Origin: a virus
Direction: 5' to 3' (one strand)
Length of the DNA: 64,000 nucleotides
IMG/VR virus record: IMGVR_UViG_3300025070_000022
Coordinates: 25,941-89,940 of that record
The position numbers and the translations under genes were made by a program. This document shows, piece by piece, positions 1-8,377 of this stretch (the stretch's first letter is position 1; the number at the start of each line of letters is the position of its first letter). Under the pieces are notes generated by a model, which was not told the DNA's origin, searched no databases, and worked only from the letters and a program-made list of their open reading frames with translations.

Positions 1-156
1 GAGATTAGCAATGGGGTTGGCCCCTACGAAGGATATATGGTGCTTACGATAGCAGGAAATCAATTAGATTCGGAAGCGTTTATTCTAGCCAATGTAGTTT
101 CAACCATACAGCAGAACTATGAATACATAGGAGCAGTGGTTCGTAGTGCTGAATAA
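1..156 (+). CDS. C-terminal end of an unknown protein (partial)
   Basis: An open frame enters from the left edge and stops at TAA, giving 51 visible residues ending in VVRSAE. It overlaps the GTG start of the next gene by 11 bases, the coupling seen throughout this block, so it is probably a real gene end. I do not recognise the family and the start is outside the window. Confidence 0.5.
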   Translation, partial: EISNGVGPYEGYMVLTIAGNQLDSEAFILANVVSTIQQNYEYIGAVVRSAE

Positions 157-562
157 GAATATCTTAATAGGTATTCTTTTGAGCAAACCTGCTTACAACA
201 TAGAATTCTTTAGAAGTCCAAATTCTAGACTAGGTTATAGCATTAGGCCACGCATAGTCATAAGAGGAAATCTACCTTTACTCCACCAAATAAATAGAAC
301 CCTTTCTCTCTACGGAATAGTTAATTCAGTGAAAGAAGTAGAGAACAAAAAAAGACCAAAACCAATACTGGTAATTAGGGGCATTGAAAACAATGCTAAG
401 ACAATGGCTCTTATTCCCGAACACCTATTACAATTACAAAATCACATTCAAGAACACAATGATGTTGTTCAAATGCTAGTTAGAAAGGAACACCTAACTC
501 TAACTGGTATAGAAAACATAATGAAAATTAGAGGAATTATAAATGGCACTGACTACGATTGA
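146..562 (+). CDS. LAGLIDADG-like domain protein, probably catalytically dead
   Basis: A 138-residue protein with a GTG start overlapping the preceding stop. Residues about 35-110 have the alternating strand/helix pattern of a LAGLIDADG homing-endonuclease half: a PRIVIRGN segment, an amphipathic helix (LLHQINRTLSLYGI), a KRPKPILVIRGI strand pair, then helices. No acidic LAGLIDADG motif is visible at the N-terminus (ILIGILLSKP instead), so nuclease activity is unlikely. Domesticated LAGLIDADG folds often act as DNA-binding proteins, and the position just before clamp-loader genes would suit a replication or regulatory role. The family call rests on pattern only; it could be an unrelated alpha/beta protein. 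Confidence 0.4.
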   Translation: MLNKNILIGILLSKPAYNIEFFRSPNSRLGYSIRPRIVIRGNLPLLHQINRTLSLYGIVNSVKEVENKKRPKPILVIRGIENNAKTMALIPEHLLQLQNHIQEHNDVVQMLVRKEHLTLTGIENIMKIRGIINGTDYD

Positions 563-1388
563 AAACAAGAAACCAACAATAATTGTCGGAAAGGCAGGAA
601 CAGGGAAGAGTACTCAAGCAAGACAAATATTGCCTAATGCTATCGTACTTTATGCTGACGAAATGAATATACGAGATGTTCTTTCCTTTCCTTTAGAACT
701 AGGAATCATAATCGAAGATGTTCATTACAAACCAAAGACCGATGAAATTCTAAATGTCTTAAGAAAGTATCGAGGTACTATCGTCTTAACAAGCATAAAT
801 CAAAAATCAATACCTAATGAAATTAAAAATATGGTTAAGATAAAAAGAGCGGGTAAGATAAATTATAGACAAGAGCGGTTTGCAGAACTAGCCCCTAGAA
901 GTCAAGAACCTAATAATTTAGAACGAGATGTATTTTCCTTAGTATTGGACTATCTAAGAGAAAGCGATAGAGAGCAGGTTTTAGAATTGATAGAATTCAA
1001 TAACCCTCCCGATGTTCAAATAATAAGTTGGTTGGCTGAAAACATTCATCCTAACCGCCTACTATTCATAGACACTGTAGTAAAAAGAAGATGGCCTCCC
1101 CGCTACTTCAAAGAAATGCTAGCCTATTCTCACAGTGGAAAAACATTCACTAGACCTAGAATGCCTCAACGGAGAACCTATTCCAAAGTACCTAGCCTTT
1201 GTAGAAGGTTGGGGCTAAAGGGTAGTGATGAAAGGATACTTAGACAACTTCTCAAAGATGAAGCGTTTTCTAATTTCGCTAAAACCAAATTAAACAATTC
1301 CGAGTGTAGACTTTTAGGTTTGGGCGAGAAGAGAAAAAGAAAGCCGAAAAAGAAGACGACTAAACGCATATCATTTGGTGAATTCTAA
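543..1388 (+). CDS. AAA+ ATPase, putative clamp-loader large subunit (RfcL-like)
   Basis: A 281-residue protein. Walker A is GKAGTGKS at residues 16-23; a likely Walker B strand is LGIIIEDVH, followed by a sensor-1-like TIVLTSINQ. The C-terminal half has NNPPDVQIISWLAENI followed by a helical region ending in PRYFKEMLAYSHSG, which recalls the helical domain of archaeal replication factor C large subunits. The C-terminus is very basic and ends KRISFGEF, loosely like a PCNA-interacting peptide. It lies three small genes before a clear RFC small subunit, which supports a two-part clamp loader. It is much shorter than cellular RfcL (about 400-480 residues). A different AAA+ role cannot be excluded. 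A GAGG site about 11 bases upstream supports the ATG start. Confidence 0.5.
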   Translation: MALTTIENKKPTIIVGKAGTGKSTQARQILPNAIVLYADEMNIRDVLSFPLELGIIIEDVHYKPKTDEILNVLRKYRGTIVLTSINQKSIPNEIKNMVKIKRAGKINYRQERFAELAPRSQEPNNLERDVFSLVLDYLRESDREQVLELIEFNNPPDVQIISWLAENIHPNRLLFIDTVVKRRWPPRYFKEMLAYSHSGKTFTRPRMPQRRTYSKVPSLCRRLGLKGSDERILRQLLKDEAFSNFAKTKLNNSECRLLGLGEKRKRKPKKKTTKRISFGEF

Positions 1389-1576
1389 TGGCTAATGAAG
1401 TGGCAATAAGGCACTTGAAAAAGTACCTAAGTAGTGGTTCCAAAACCACAGATGAAATCTATAATCATCTAAATAAAAAACTAAAGTGGGGTATCAGCAT
1501 GCCCGAACTTAGCAAAATGTTACCTAAGTTTGCTAGGTTAATTTCTATAGAAGAAGGCTGGAGGAATAAAAATTGA
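1388..1576 (+). CDS. Small winged-helix-like DNA-binding protein
   Basis: A 62-residue protein whose start overlaps the preceding stop. The helix pattern AIRHLKKYL / KTTDEIYNHLNKK / ISMPELSKMLPKF followed by a short strand (LISIEEGWRNK) matches a winged helix-turn-helix. It is the first of three consecutive small HTH-like genes between the two clamp-loader genes. A regulatory or DNA-binding role is inferred. Confidence 0.5.
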   Translation: MANEVAIRHLKKYLSSGSKTTDEIYNHLNKKLKWGISMPELSKMLPKFARLISIEEGWRNKN

Positions 1577-1821
1577 AACACATAAGACTAACAAATAAAA
1601 TAAAGACATATTTAACAGAAAACGGACCAAAGAATACTAGAGAAATACAAGTCCACTGTTCTAAATTAAAGAATAAAAAGACTGGCTCGAAATCTAATGT
1701 AATGTATAATCAAAATATGAATGTGATTGGAAATCTAATGCGAAGAAAATACTTCGTAAAGGTTGGACATGATAAAAAAGTTGCCTTAGATATTTGGGCA
1801 ATAAAGGAGGAATACAAATGA
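1573..1821 (+). CDS. Small winged-helix-like protein (TTG start)
   Basis: An 82-residue basic protein beginning MKHIRLTNKIKTYLTENGPKNTREIQ. The start is TTG overlapping the previous stop by four bases, with GGAGG about 9 bases upstream. The N-terminal helix, the TREIQVHC recognition-helix-like segment and the final strand (KVALDIWAI) suggest a winged helix. It is clearly related to the next gene (shared MKH-x-RLxNKI start and a similar -DxWA/-IWGL end), so the pair arose by tandem duplication. Confidence 0.5.
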   Translation: MKHIRLTNKIKTYLTENGPKNTREIQVHCSKLKNKKTGSKSNVMYNQNMNVIGNLMRRKYFVKVGHDKKVALDIWAIKEEYK

Positions 1822-2105
1822 AACACAAAAGACTACAAAATAAAATAATTCAATTACTTGAGAACGAAGGAAAACCGATGAACACAAAACAAATCGTAGA
1901 CCATCTATCTACATTGAAGACGACTCAAGTTGTCAAGAATAAGAATACTATTTATCAGTACGAATCGGAAACTGCCTTTTGGCAACAACACAAAAGAGTG
2001 GTTGGCCAAATAATGAAGAGAAAACAATTTGATAACTTAGGCTATGATAATGAAACTAGAACTAGCATTTGGGGATTACGAGGTGTAGCATATGCTATGG
2101 ACTGA
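1818..2105 (+). CDS. Small winged-helix-like protein, paralogue of the preceding gene
   Basis: A 95-residue protein. I chose ATG 1818 because AAAGGAGG lies directly upstream; an upstream in-frame ATG at 1794 has no such site. It has an MKHKRLQNKIIQLLENEG N-terminal helix pair, a MNTKQIVDHLSTL helix-turn-helix segment, and a final strand SIWGL. The sequence matches the preceding protein across its length, with a longer loop in the middle. Its end overlaps the RFC small-subunit start by 14 bases. Confidence 0.5.
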   Translation: MKHKRLQNKIIQLLENEGKPMNTKQIVDHLSTLKTTQVVKNKNTIYQYESETAFWQQHKRVVGQIMKRKQFDNLGYDNETRTSIWGLRGVAYAMD

Positions 2106-2997
2106 GAAGTATAGACCAAGTAAATTATCCGATGTACTGGGACAAGAACCATTTGTAATGGATGCTGAACATTGGGTTCTAGACAGACAATGCCCCAACC
2201 TACTGTTGTATGGTAATTCCGGTACTGGAAAAACAGGGGCCGCAGTTGCCCTAGCAAATGCTATTCTAGGCAAAGATGCAACCTCAAACTTTTTTGAAAT
2301 TAATGCTTCCGATGATAGAAGATTGGAAACAGTTAGAACTAAAATCAAAAACATTGCACAAGAGTCTTCGATTGGAGATGTACCCTTTAGAATGATTCTT
2401 TTAGATGAGATGGATGGTATGACTACTGATGCTCAAAACGCTCTTAAGCGTTTGATGGAGCGTTACGAATCTAATATACGATTCATCATTACTTGTAATA
2501 ATAGGAACAAGATTATCTATGCTTTACAATCTAGATGTGCAAACTACTTCTTCAAAAACCTCACATTTGAAGTCATTGAAGAAGCAATTGTTAGAATCCT
2601 AGAGTCCGAGGGACACCCCGTACCCGAAGAAATAAGGCAGTTCATATACTCCTTCAACGGTGATATGAGAAGGACACTTACCGAATTACAGGCATCAGTC
2701 GCATCCGGCATCCGGCTCAACCTGCAAATCGAAAAAGGCCTCAAAAAGTACGAACAAATTACAATGAACATATTGAATAGCAATCCAAACGAAGCACTGA
2801 AAAATCTACATAATCTAATCTACGATGGAATCTCTACTAAGGAGATTTGCGTAGGATTACATGATTATATCATTTCTTCCGAGATGGACAGTAAAAAGAA
2901 ATTGAAATTCCTACGAGTAATTGGTGAAGGAGAATGGCGTTCCCACAACATGACCCCTAAATTACTTGTTTCATGGATGGTGGGAAATCTACAATAA
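2092..2997 (+). CDS. rfcS: Replication factor C small subunit (clamp loader)
   Basis: A 301-residue AAA+ ATPase that would load the PCNA clamp encoded downstream onto primed DNA. It begins LWTEKYRPSKLSDVLGQE, a hallmark of RFC small subunits. Walker A is GNSGTGKT (41-48), Walker B is LLDEMD (103-108), sensor 1 is FIITCNN, and the SRC arginine-finger motif appears in LQSRCANYFF. The C-terminal helical collar follows. The length is close to the usual 310-330 residues. GAGGTG lies 6-7 bases before the ATG. It is translationally coupled to the preceding HTH gene and followed by a putative ssDNA-binding protein. Confidence 0.95.
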   Translation: MLWTEKYRPSKLSDVLGQEPFVMDAEHWVLDRQCPNLLLYGNSGTGKTGAAVALANAILGKDATSNFFEINASDDRRLETVRTKIKNIAQESSIGDVPFRMILLDEMDGMTTDAQNALKRLMERYESNIRFIITCNNRNKIIYALQSRCANYFFKNLTFEVIEEAIVRILESEGHPVPEEIRQFIYSFNGDMRRTLTELQASVASGIRLNLQIEKGLKKYEQITMNILNSNPNEALKNLHNLIYDGISTKEICVGLHDYIISSEMDSKKKLKFLRVIGEGEWRSHNMTPKLLVSWMVGNLQ

Positions 2998-3010
2998 GGA
3001 GGTAAAAAAA

Positions 3011-4213
3011 ATGCAAAACGAAATAAACAAAGCGGCAGAGAAGTTAGGCATCTCGCAAGAAGATGCACAACTGAAATTTGAAGAGATATGCAAAGCGAAT
3101 GGTGTAGAAACCGACTCGACCTTGGCAAAAGGTCTGTGGCGAGCCTACGCTCATCAGCAGATAAGCATGAAAAAGAGAACGAACAACAACACCGAGCGTA
3201 AATCATTTGGAGATACGGCTTTCGGTTTCTTTGTTTCCCTAGAGGAACCAAGAGATATGATGGCTTACAACCGACGAAGAGCGATTGAAGAATGGAAGCG
3301 TGATGCTTACAAAGCCTATCAAGAAGGTTTTGTTGCTACTGTTGAAGAAACAGAAGACGGCAAGTACACTGTAAGTCGAGTGTTCGATGGTGAGGAACAA
3401 ACTAGAACTCTAGCAGTACTAGCAGACGGAGCAGAGACTCTAGAAGACGGCACTATTGTCATTCCCTTAGATGTTACTAAGCGTTATACTAATGGTGGAG
3501 AAAACAAGAACTACGGGAAGCCATTGGCCAAAGAACTAATGCGCCGAAGTGGACTCTTCGTTGGTAAAGTCGGTGACGATTCCGACTACCAATTGTACTA
3601 CTTCTCTTACAAGAATCAAAACGGTGTTGACTTCCTACCAAGAACCTTTGAGTACATTCACATGCCAGTGATTAAGGATAGTAATAGAGAAGGATACATC
3701 TACGGATACACTAAGAAGACTTTGGAAGGTTGGGAATACAATGCGGAAATGGACCCCGAAGGTGACAACCATCGAGAAACTCCAATGACACCCTACAACT
3801 TAGTCAGCAGTATCCTAGCAGATAAGGTAGTTTCTCTATCTCTTCTTGATGATAGGCACATGGAACAGCGTGACCTGCCATCAGTTGAACGATTTGTGAT
3901 TACTATGGGTACTGTGTGTAATATGAACATGACTCCTACTTCTAACGGAAATAGAATCTTGAACATCACTGACCTTAACGCAGACTTCGACTACGACACT
4001 GACGGAATGACTACTTGTTGGGTTCCCCAACATATCGAAGTTGACTTTGGTATTGGTTCCGAAATTGTTGTTGTTGGTCGTACTTCTATGCGAGAAGGTG
4101 ATGATGGCATGGAGCCTTCTACCATCAACTTGTCTGGACTTCTAGTTACTGAAAGAAAGGGACAAGTCGTTGAGATTACCGAAGACGAAGAAGAAAACCT
4201 TGATTGGTTTTAA
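3011..4213 (+). CDS. Putative single-stranded DNA-binding protein (OB-fold, acidic tail)
   Basis: A 400-residue protein. ATG 3011 is preceded by AAGGAGGT; an in-frame ATG upstream lies inside rfcS without such a site. No P-loop or nuclease motif is seen. The middle is beta-rich (for example SGLFVGKVGDDSDYQLYYF and IEVDFGIGSEIVVVGRTSM), as in OB folds. The last residues are strongly acidic and end in aromatics (EDEEENLDWF), the arrangement of SSB tails that recruit partner proteins. Its place between clamp loader and recombinase/PCNA fits an SSB/RPA role. This is inference from composition and context; another replication accessory role is possible. Confidence 0.45.
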   Translation: MQNEINKAAEKLGISQEDAQLKFEEICKANGVETDSTLAKGLWRAYAHQQISMKKRTNNNTERKSFGDTAFGFFVSLEEPRDMMAYNRRRAIEEWKRDAYKAYQEGFVATVEETEDGKYTVSRVFDGEEQTRTLAVLADGAETLEDGTIVIPLDVTKRYTNGGENKNYGKPLAKELMRRSGLFVGKVGDDSDYQLYYFSYKNQNGVDFLPRTFEYIHMPVIKDSNREGYIYGYTKKTLEGWEYNAEMDPEGDNHRETPMTPYNLVSSILADKVVSLSLLDDRHMEQRDLPSVERFVITMGTVCNMNMTPTSNGNRILNITDLNADFDYDTDGMTTCWVPQHIEVDFGIGSEIVVVGRTSMREGDDGMEPSTINLSGLLVTERKGQVVEITEDEEENLDWF

Positions 4214-4304
4214 GTCGGCTAACTAACTCTAATGTGCGTGTGCAAGCAAGTTACCATATAATGTTGCTCAAATGGGTGCGAAGCCCATTAACACGGTGAA
4301 AACT
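4214..4304 (+). promoter_or_regulatory. Intergenic spacer with hairpin and possible TATA box
   Basis: This is the longest gap in an otherwise overlapping block. It contains CATATAAT near 4254-4261, a plausible archaeal TATA element, and a hairpin with AATGGG (4271-4276) pairing to CCCATT (4284-4289) around a 7-base loop. A GGTGA ribosome-binding site follows at 4295-4299, before ATG 4305. It may be an internal promoter or leader. Nothing here has been tested. Confidence 0.3.
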
Positions 4305-4559
4305 ATGAATCAATTAACGATAACAGAAAATATGATTAAAACAAGCAGGGCTATTATTTCCTTTAGAAATATTGCTCACATTTCTTGGAAGTCCGATAGA
4401 AAATACAAGGAAGAAATAGACAATGACGAAATATTCTACGATGTTAGAATTTATTCTAATTCATCAAAGGCAGACGCTATTCGACAAATGATGAATGAAA
4501 AAGAATTTATGAAACTAGCGGCGAACTATACTAATTGGGTGAATGCTAATGAGCGATAA
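4305..4559 (+). CDS. Small beta-rich protein, unknown function
   Basis: An 84-residue protein. ATG 4305 is chosen because GGTGA lies about 5 bases upstream; an in-frame ATG at 4272 falls inside a hairpin. It has a strand pattern (ISFRNIAHISWK, then IFYDVRIYSN) followed by a C-terminal helix ending KLAANYTNWVNAN. The next protein has a very similar layout (TDIQFITWKENYE, strand, helix EQLVQEW), so the two look like diverged tandem copies. No catalytic motif is visible. Confidence 0.6.
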   Translation: MNQLTITENMIKTSRAIISFRNIAHISWKSDRKYKEEIDNDEIFYDVRIYSNSSKADAIRQMMNEKEFMKLAANYTNWVNANER

Positions 4560-4770
4560 TATTATTTTTGAAGAAGGTTTTCTTACCAAGGTAAATACTT
4601 GGACTGTGTGCATGACTGATATTCAGTTTATCACATGGAAAGAAAACTACGAAACTGGTAGTTACTTTGTTAAACTCCACATCGGAGATAAGGAAACTAG
4701 ACTACAACTAGACACAGTAGAAGAAGTAGAACAACTAGTCCAAGAATGGACAACATCAAAAGGTGAATAA
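4549..4770 (+). CDS. Small beta-rich protein, probable paralogue of the preceding gene
   Basis: A 73-residue protein. ATG 4549 is preferred over ATG 4543 because GGTGA ends at 4542, giving normal spacing only to the later start. It overlaps the previous gene by 11 bases. A strand-rich body (WTVCMTDIQFITWK; YFVKLHIGDKETRLQL) is followed by one helix (TVEEVEQLVQEW). Function unknown. Position next to the Sak4-like ATPase suggests a small replication or recombination accessory. Confidence 0.6.
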   Translation: MSDNIIFEEGFLTKVNTWTVCMTDIQFITWKENYETGSYFVKLHIGDKETRLQLDTVEEVEQLVQEWTTSKGE

Positions 4771-4772
4771 AA

Positions 4773-5561
4773 ATGCAAAAAAGAAAAGAAGAACAAACGG
4801 AGATTGACATTGACAGTATGAGGGCCAAGATTCTAGCACAGACTAAGATGGCTAAGGACACCCCTAGGAGAATGCGACTAGGAATAGAAGGTGATGCTAA
4901 GACTGGCAAGAGTGGAATAGCAATGGATACTGATAAGCGAACCTTCTACTTAGATGTAGACGATGGCGGAGTACCTACTTGGAAAGCAAACCACGATTCG
5001 ACTGATAGAATTACTATCTACAATCCGGCTGAATACGGAGAAGATGGAGAACTGCTACCATATCAAACACAAGGAAACATTAGGTCTTTCATTGCTCTAG
5101 CAAGAGAAGCGGCTAAGACAGAAGATATTCTGTTTGTTTGGGATGGAATTGATACATGGCTTGAGTACTGTACTCTTTACATGACAGGAATGGAGAATGC
5201 TAGAATGCGACCTATGAAGACAGCAAAACAACAAGATTGGTGGCAACGAAACAATCCTTTTAGACAAGTTCTAAAGGAAGCCAAGGCTATTGACTGTGAC
5301 CAAATTTACATCACTCATACTAAACCTCCCTTTAGAGATGAAGACCCACAACCAATTTGGAATAAGTGGGACTCCCATCTTTGGGGAGTAATCCGAACTA
5401 CCCAAAGAAACACCGTCAAAGGTATGGAATACGAAGCCTATGTTAAAAGTAGTAAGTACTTCCCTAACCTCTTAAATAAGAGGTTTAGCGTCTTGACTGT
5501 TAGCCGAGAAGGTGAGGTTACATGGAAGGGATTGGACTGTGTTAAGAGTGGTGAAATTTGA
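4773..5561 (+). CDS. RecA-fold ATPase, Sak4-like recombinase
   Basis: A 262-residue P-loop ATPase. Walker A is GDAKTGKS (40-47) and the Walker B strand is ILFVWDGID. The compact RecA core with a short N-terminal helical part, and no separate N-terminal DNA-binding domain, matches the phage AAA_24/Sak4 family of single-strand annealing or recombinase proteins. It sits directly before PCNA with a 1-base overlap. It probably assists recombination-dependent replication or repair. A RadA/RadB-like assignment is the main alternative. Confidence 0.7.
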   Translation: MQKRKEEQTEIDIDSMRAKILAQTKMAKDTPRRMRLGIEGDAKTGKSGIAMDTDKRTFYLDVDDGGVPTWKANHDSTDRITIYNPAEYGEDGELLPYQTQGNIRSFIALAREAAKTEDILFVWDGIDTWLEYCTLYMTGMENARMRPMKTAKQQDWWQRNNPFRQVLKEAKAIDCDQIYITHTKPPFRDEDPQPIWNKWDSHLWGVIRTTQRNTVKGMEYEAYVKSSKYFPNLLNKRFSVLTVSREGEVTWKGLDCVKSGEI

Positions 5562-6391
5562 TGCAACTAAGAGTTGAATCAAAGGAACTACTAGATGCAA
5601 TCACAAGCGTAAAAGGTGCTGGAAAGTACTCGGTTGCTAGTGGTCTTAAGAGCGATAGTATTGGCGACTTTACTTTCTTGGTACAACTAAATGACTCGTT
5701 AGAAGTTTGGAACGCTGATGCTGGTTTCATTCTTAGAGTTTCTATTCCACTAGTTGAAGTTTCTCAAGAAGAAGCAAATACAGTTTGGACACAGACTAAG
5801 GATTTGGGTGTCAATGCAACGCTAAGAATATCGGAAATAATTCCAATCTTGAAGAAATTCAAGGGGCAGATTACTATTGAAGGAGGTACTAGACTAACAA
5901 TTACAGATACTAGTTCTAACCAATTTACTCTAAATACAGTACAGGTTCATCCTAGTTTAGATGTAATTCATAGAGTTTCTGCAATGAATCGTCTAATCGT
6001 AGAAGAAGGAATGCCATACTTTAACACTACACAATACGAAGGTCACATTTCTATGGACGCTAAGGTGTTCTCTAGGACAATGGAGTTTTGTGAGTTAGTG
6101 GGTACAGGAATCTATGAAATAGACTTCAAGGCTGTTTCCGATACACCTACATTAGAATCTCCTTCTGTTCGTTTTTCATCTACTGATAGAGGTCGAAAGT
6201 CTTACTCACATGAATTAACCACAGAAGAATTACTACACTCAACAGGACAGTCTGCTACTGTTCTTTTCAGTGGACCCATCCATAAATTCTTCAAAAGCGG
6301 AACTATTGAGTTCTATTTGAAAGATGCTTTCCCGTTGCTTTTGGTGGGAGAAGACCGACTATTGATTAAAACGCCAAGACTAGAAGAGTGA
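5561..6391 (+). CDS. pcn: PCNA-like sliding clamp
   Basis: A 276-residue protein with an archaeal/eukaryotic clamp pattern: two topologically similar halves, an interdomain segment, and a C-terminus IEFYLKDAFPLLLVGEDRLLIKTPRLEE that corresponds to the final strands and partner-binding tail of PCNA (typically ...YPLKL...YLLAPRIEE). The length is slightly above the usual 245-260. ATG 5561 overlaps the stop of the Sak4-like gene and has GGTGA 5-6 bases upstream. It would tether the split PolB encoded next and be loaded by the RFC subunits upstream. Confidence 0.85.
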   Translation: MQLRVESKELLDAITSVKGAGKYSVASGLKSDSIGDFTFLVQLNDSLEVWNADAGFILRVSIPLVEVSQEEANTVWTQTKDLGVNATLRISEIIPILKKFKGQITIEGGTRLTITDTSSNQFTLNTVQVHPSLDVIHRVSAMNRLIVEEGMPYFNTTQYEGHISMDAKVFSRTMEFCELVGTGIYEIDFKAVSDTPTLESPSVRFSSTDRGRKSYSHELTTEELLHSTGQSATVLFSGPIHKFFKSGTIEFYLKDAFPLLLVGEDRLLIKTPRLEE

Positions 6392-6395
6392 TTAA

Positions 6396-8141
6396 ATGAT
6401 AATCTCACATAATAATTCAAATATTTACATATCGTGGAGAGAAAATGGTACTAAGCACGATTCTACTATTCCGTTTCGCCCATACTTTTTTGTGGAAGAG
6501 ACTAGTAAGGAACCACCTACTTACCAGCCTAGTAAGTACATTACTAGGGAAATAGAATACGAGAGAGGCGATTGGGTTAATCTTGAAGGTACTCGATTGA
6601 AGAAAGTCTATGCAGAAATGCCGGAAGACTTGAGGAATTTGAAGAGTTCCTTTTCTAGAACTTACGAGGCTGATGTACCTTACCCCTACAGATATTGTGT
6701 AGACCGATTAGAAGAAATCAAAGAGTACGATATGCGTAAGTGGTATTGGGATATGGAATGGCAACAAGGTGGAGAACACCATGATAAGATTACTACTATT
6801 GTAATGTATGATAATTACGATAAGGAATACTATCAATGGGTTTGGTTTCCCGACCAAGAACCCTATGATGGATTCAAAGCCTCCACTGATAAAGCACAAC
6901 ATTTATCGGTCTTTAATACAGAAGAAGAAATGATTGAATCTTTCTTGACTACAATGATAGAGAAAGACCCCGACATGTTAATTGCATGGTTTGGTAATTG
7001 GGCCGACCTTCCTAAGTTGTTTTCTAGATGTGCCTTCTACGATATTGACCCTAGCGTTATTTCTCCTTTGGGAGTTGTTGATGGTATAAAGGTCAAAGAC
7101 GGTAAGGTAAGATTCACTAAAGAAGAGAATGGCTATCACGCTACTGCTCAACCCATCCGAGGTAGGATTACACTAAACTTGGACATGGCTTTTGAAAGAC
7201 AATGGAATGATGCACAAAAAGGCACACTACCTAGTCTCTCTCTAGATTATGTTTCTACTGCATTATTCGGTGAAGGTAAATCTAAGGAAACTAAATTTGA
7301 AGATGCTAACGAGTTTTATCGTAGAGGTTGGCTAGAAGACACTCAAGCCTACTTGAAGTATGCTTTGATAGATGTAGAATTACTAGTAAAGATTGATGAA
7401 ACTAACTTCTGTAGTGAAGCCATTCTTTCTTTACAGCGATTACTAATTGCTCCTTTCGATGCTTGCTTCTTTGCTTCTAACATGGGTTCAATCTACTTTA
7501 TGAGAAACGCTTGGTGGAAAGCCCCAACGGGAGAGAAGCCTAAGTTCAAAGTCTGCGATAAGTGCAATCATAAGAATCCAAACGAGAAGACACTAAGAGA
7601 GTGTAAGAAGTGCGGAGCAAGCCTATCTTATTCGGGTGCTATGATTTACAATCCTACTGACGAAGGTACTAACGGGTTGCATTACAATGTAGCCGCTTTT
7701 GACTTTGCTGGTCTTTATCCTAGTATGATTATTGCTAGGAATATCTCGTTTGAAACTCTTACAGAAGAGCCAACACTATTCAGTGCTGACTTGAATACTC
7801 CACAGAATCTACAGCCCGTAGCAGAAGACTACGAGAAAGACATGCGCTATTTCAAGACTGACGAATTGGGACTATTGCCTCGCTCTCTTATCGACTTGAA
7901 AGAGTTGAGAGGCGAGTACAAGAAGTACATGAAAGAGGCTAGGAAGGCTGGAGATAAGGAGGCTGTTGTTAAGTGGAACAACAATCAAATGGCTGTAAAG
8001 CGTTTGATGGCTTCCTTCTATGGTATCCTTGCCTTCAAGGGATTCGGTTGGGCGAATGTAGACCTAGCCGCTAGCATTACTGCTAGTGCAAGAGAGGCTA
8101 TTCGTAAGGCCGCATTTACAGCAAGGGAGATGGAAGGATGA
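6396..8141 (+). CDS. polB-N: DNA polymerase family B, N-terminal part (exonuclease, palm motifs A and B)
   Basis: A 581-residue protein. Exonuclease motif I carries D119 and E121 (WDMEW), Exo II is GNWADLPKLF, and Exo III is YALID. Palm motif A is DFAGLYPS starting at D436. Motif B is KRLMASFYG starting at K535, with Ala where the usual Asn stands (KxxxNSxYG). A zinc ribbon with Cys387, 390, 403 and 406 is inserted between the exonuclease and motif A. The protein stops after motif B at AREMEG, so motif C and the thumb come from a second gene about 1 kb downstream. Both halves must assemble for activity. A comparable split PolB is known in Methanothermobacter. Confidence 0.93.
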   Translation: MIISHNNSNIYISWRENGTKHDSTIPFRPYFFVEETSKEPPTYQPSKYITREIEYERGDWVNLEGTRLKKVYAEMPEDLRNLKSSFSRTYEADVPYPYRYCVDRLEEIKEYDMRKWYWDMEWQQGGEHHDKITTIVMYDNYDKEYYQWVWFPDQEPYDGFKASTDKAQHLSVFNTEEEMIESFLTTMIEKDPDMLIAWFGNWADLPKLFSRCAFYDIDPSVISPLGVVDGIKVKDGKVRFTKEENGYHATAQPIRGRITLNLDMAFERQWNDAQKGTLPSLSLDYVSTALFGEGKSKETKFEDANEFYRRGWLEDTQAYLKYALIDVELLVKIDETNFCSEAILSLQRLLIAPFDACFFASNMGSIYFMRNAWWKAPTGEKPKFKVCDKCNHKNPNEKTLRECKKCGASLSYSGAMIYNPTDEGTNGLHYNVAAFDFAGLYPSMIIARNISFETLTEEPTLFSADLNTPQNLQPVAEDYEKDMRYFKTDELGLLPRSLIDLKELRGEYKKYMKEARKAGDKEAVVKWNNNQMAVKRLMASFYGILAFKGFGWANVDLAASITASAREAIRKAAFTAREMEG

Positions 8142-8377
8142 GTTCACAATTAAGTAAATTACCACCACATGAAGGCTTAGGAGAAATTGTATTACTAGAA
8201 GCCGAAGAAGAAACAGGTGATATTAGTTTCTACAGACCGTGTTTATATCGTTGGAGTGCAGAAGAAATGTCTGCGTATGAAACTAAAAATGATAGAAGTA
8301 ATTTTGGTTGGTGTGTTTATGGTGCTAATCCTGTTTATGGTGTGTTGGCATGGATAGTAAAGGAGGATGAGAAATGA
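8138..8377 (+). CDS. Small acidic protein in the PolB-splitting cassette
   Basis: A 79-residue acidic protein whose ATG overlaps the polB-N stop (ATGA). It is rich in Glu and aromatic residues (CLYRWSAEEMSAYETK; FGWCVYGANPVYGVLAWIV). No motif recognised. It is the first of seven small genes lying between the two polymerase genes. Confidence 0.6.
   Translation: MSSQLSKLPPHEGLGEIVLLEAEEETGDISFYRPCLYRWSAEEMSAYETKNDRSNFGWCVYGANPVYGVLAWIVKEDEK

Noticed and set aside
2042-2354. Opposite-strand frames over rfcS
   Set aside because: They lie fully within a strongly supported gene, lack ribosome-binding sites and resemble no family; the same applies to other antisense frames throughout.
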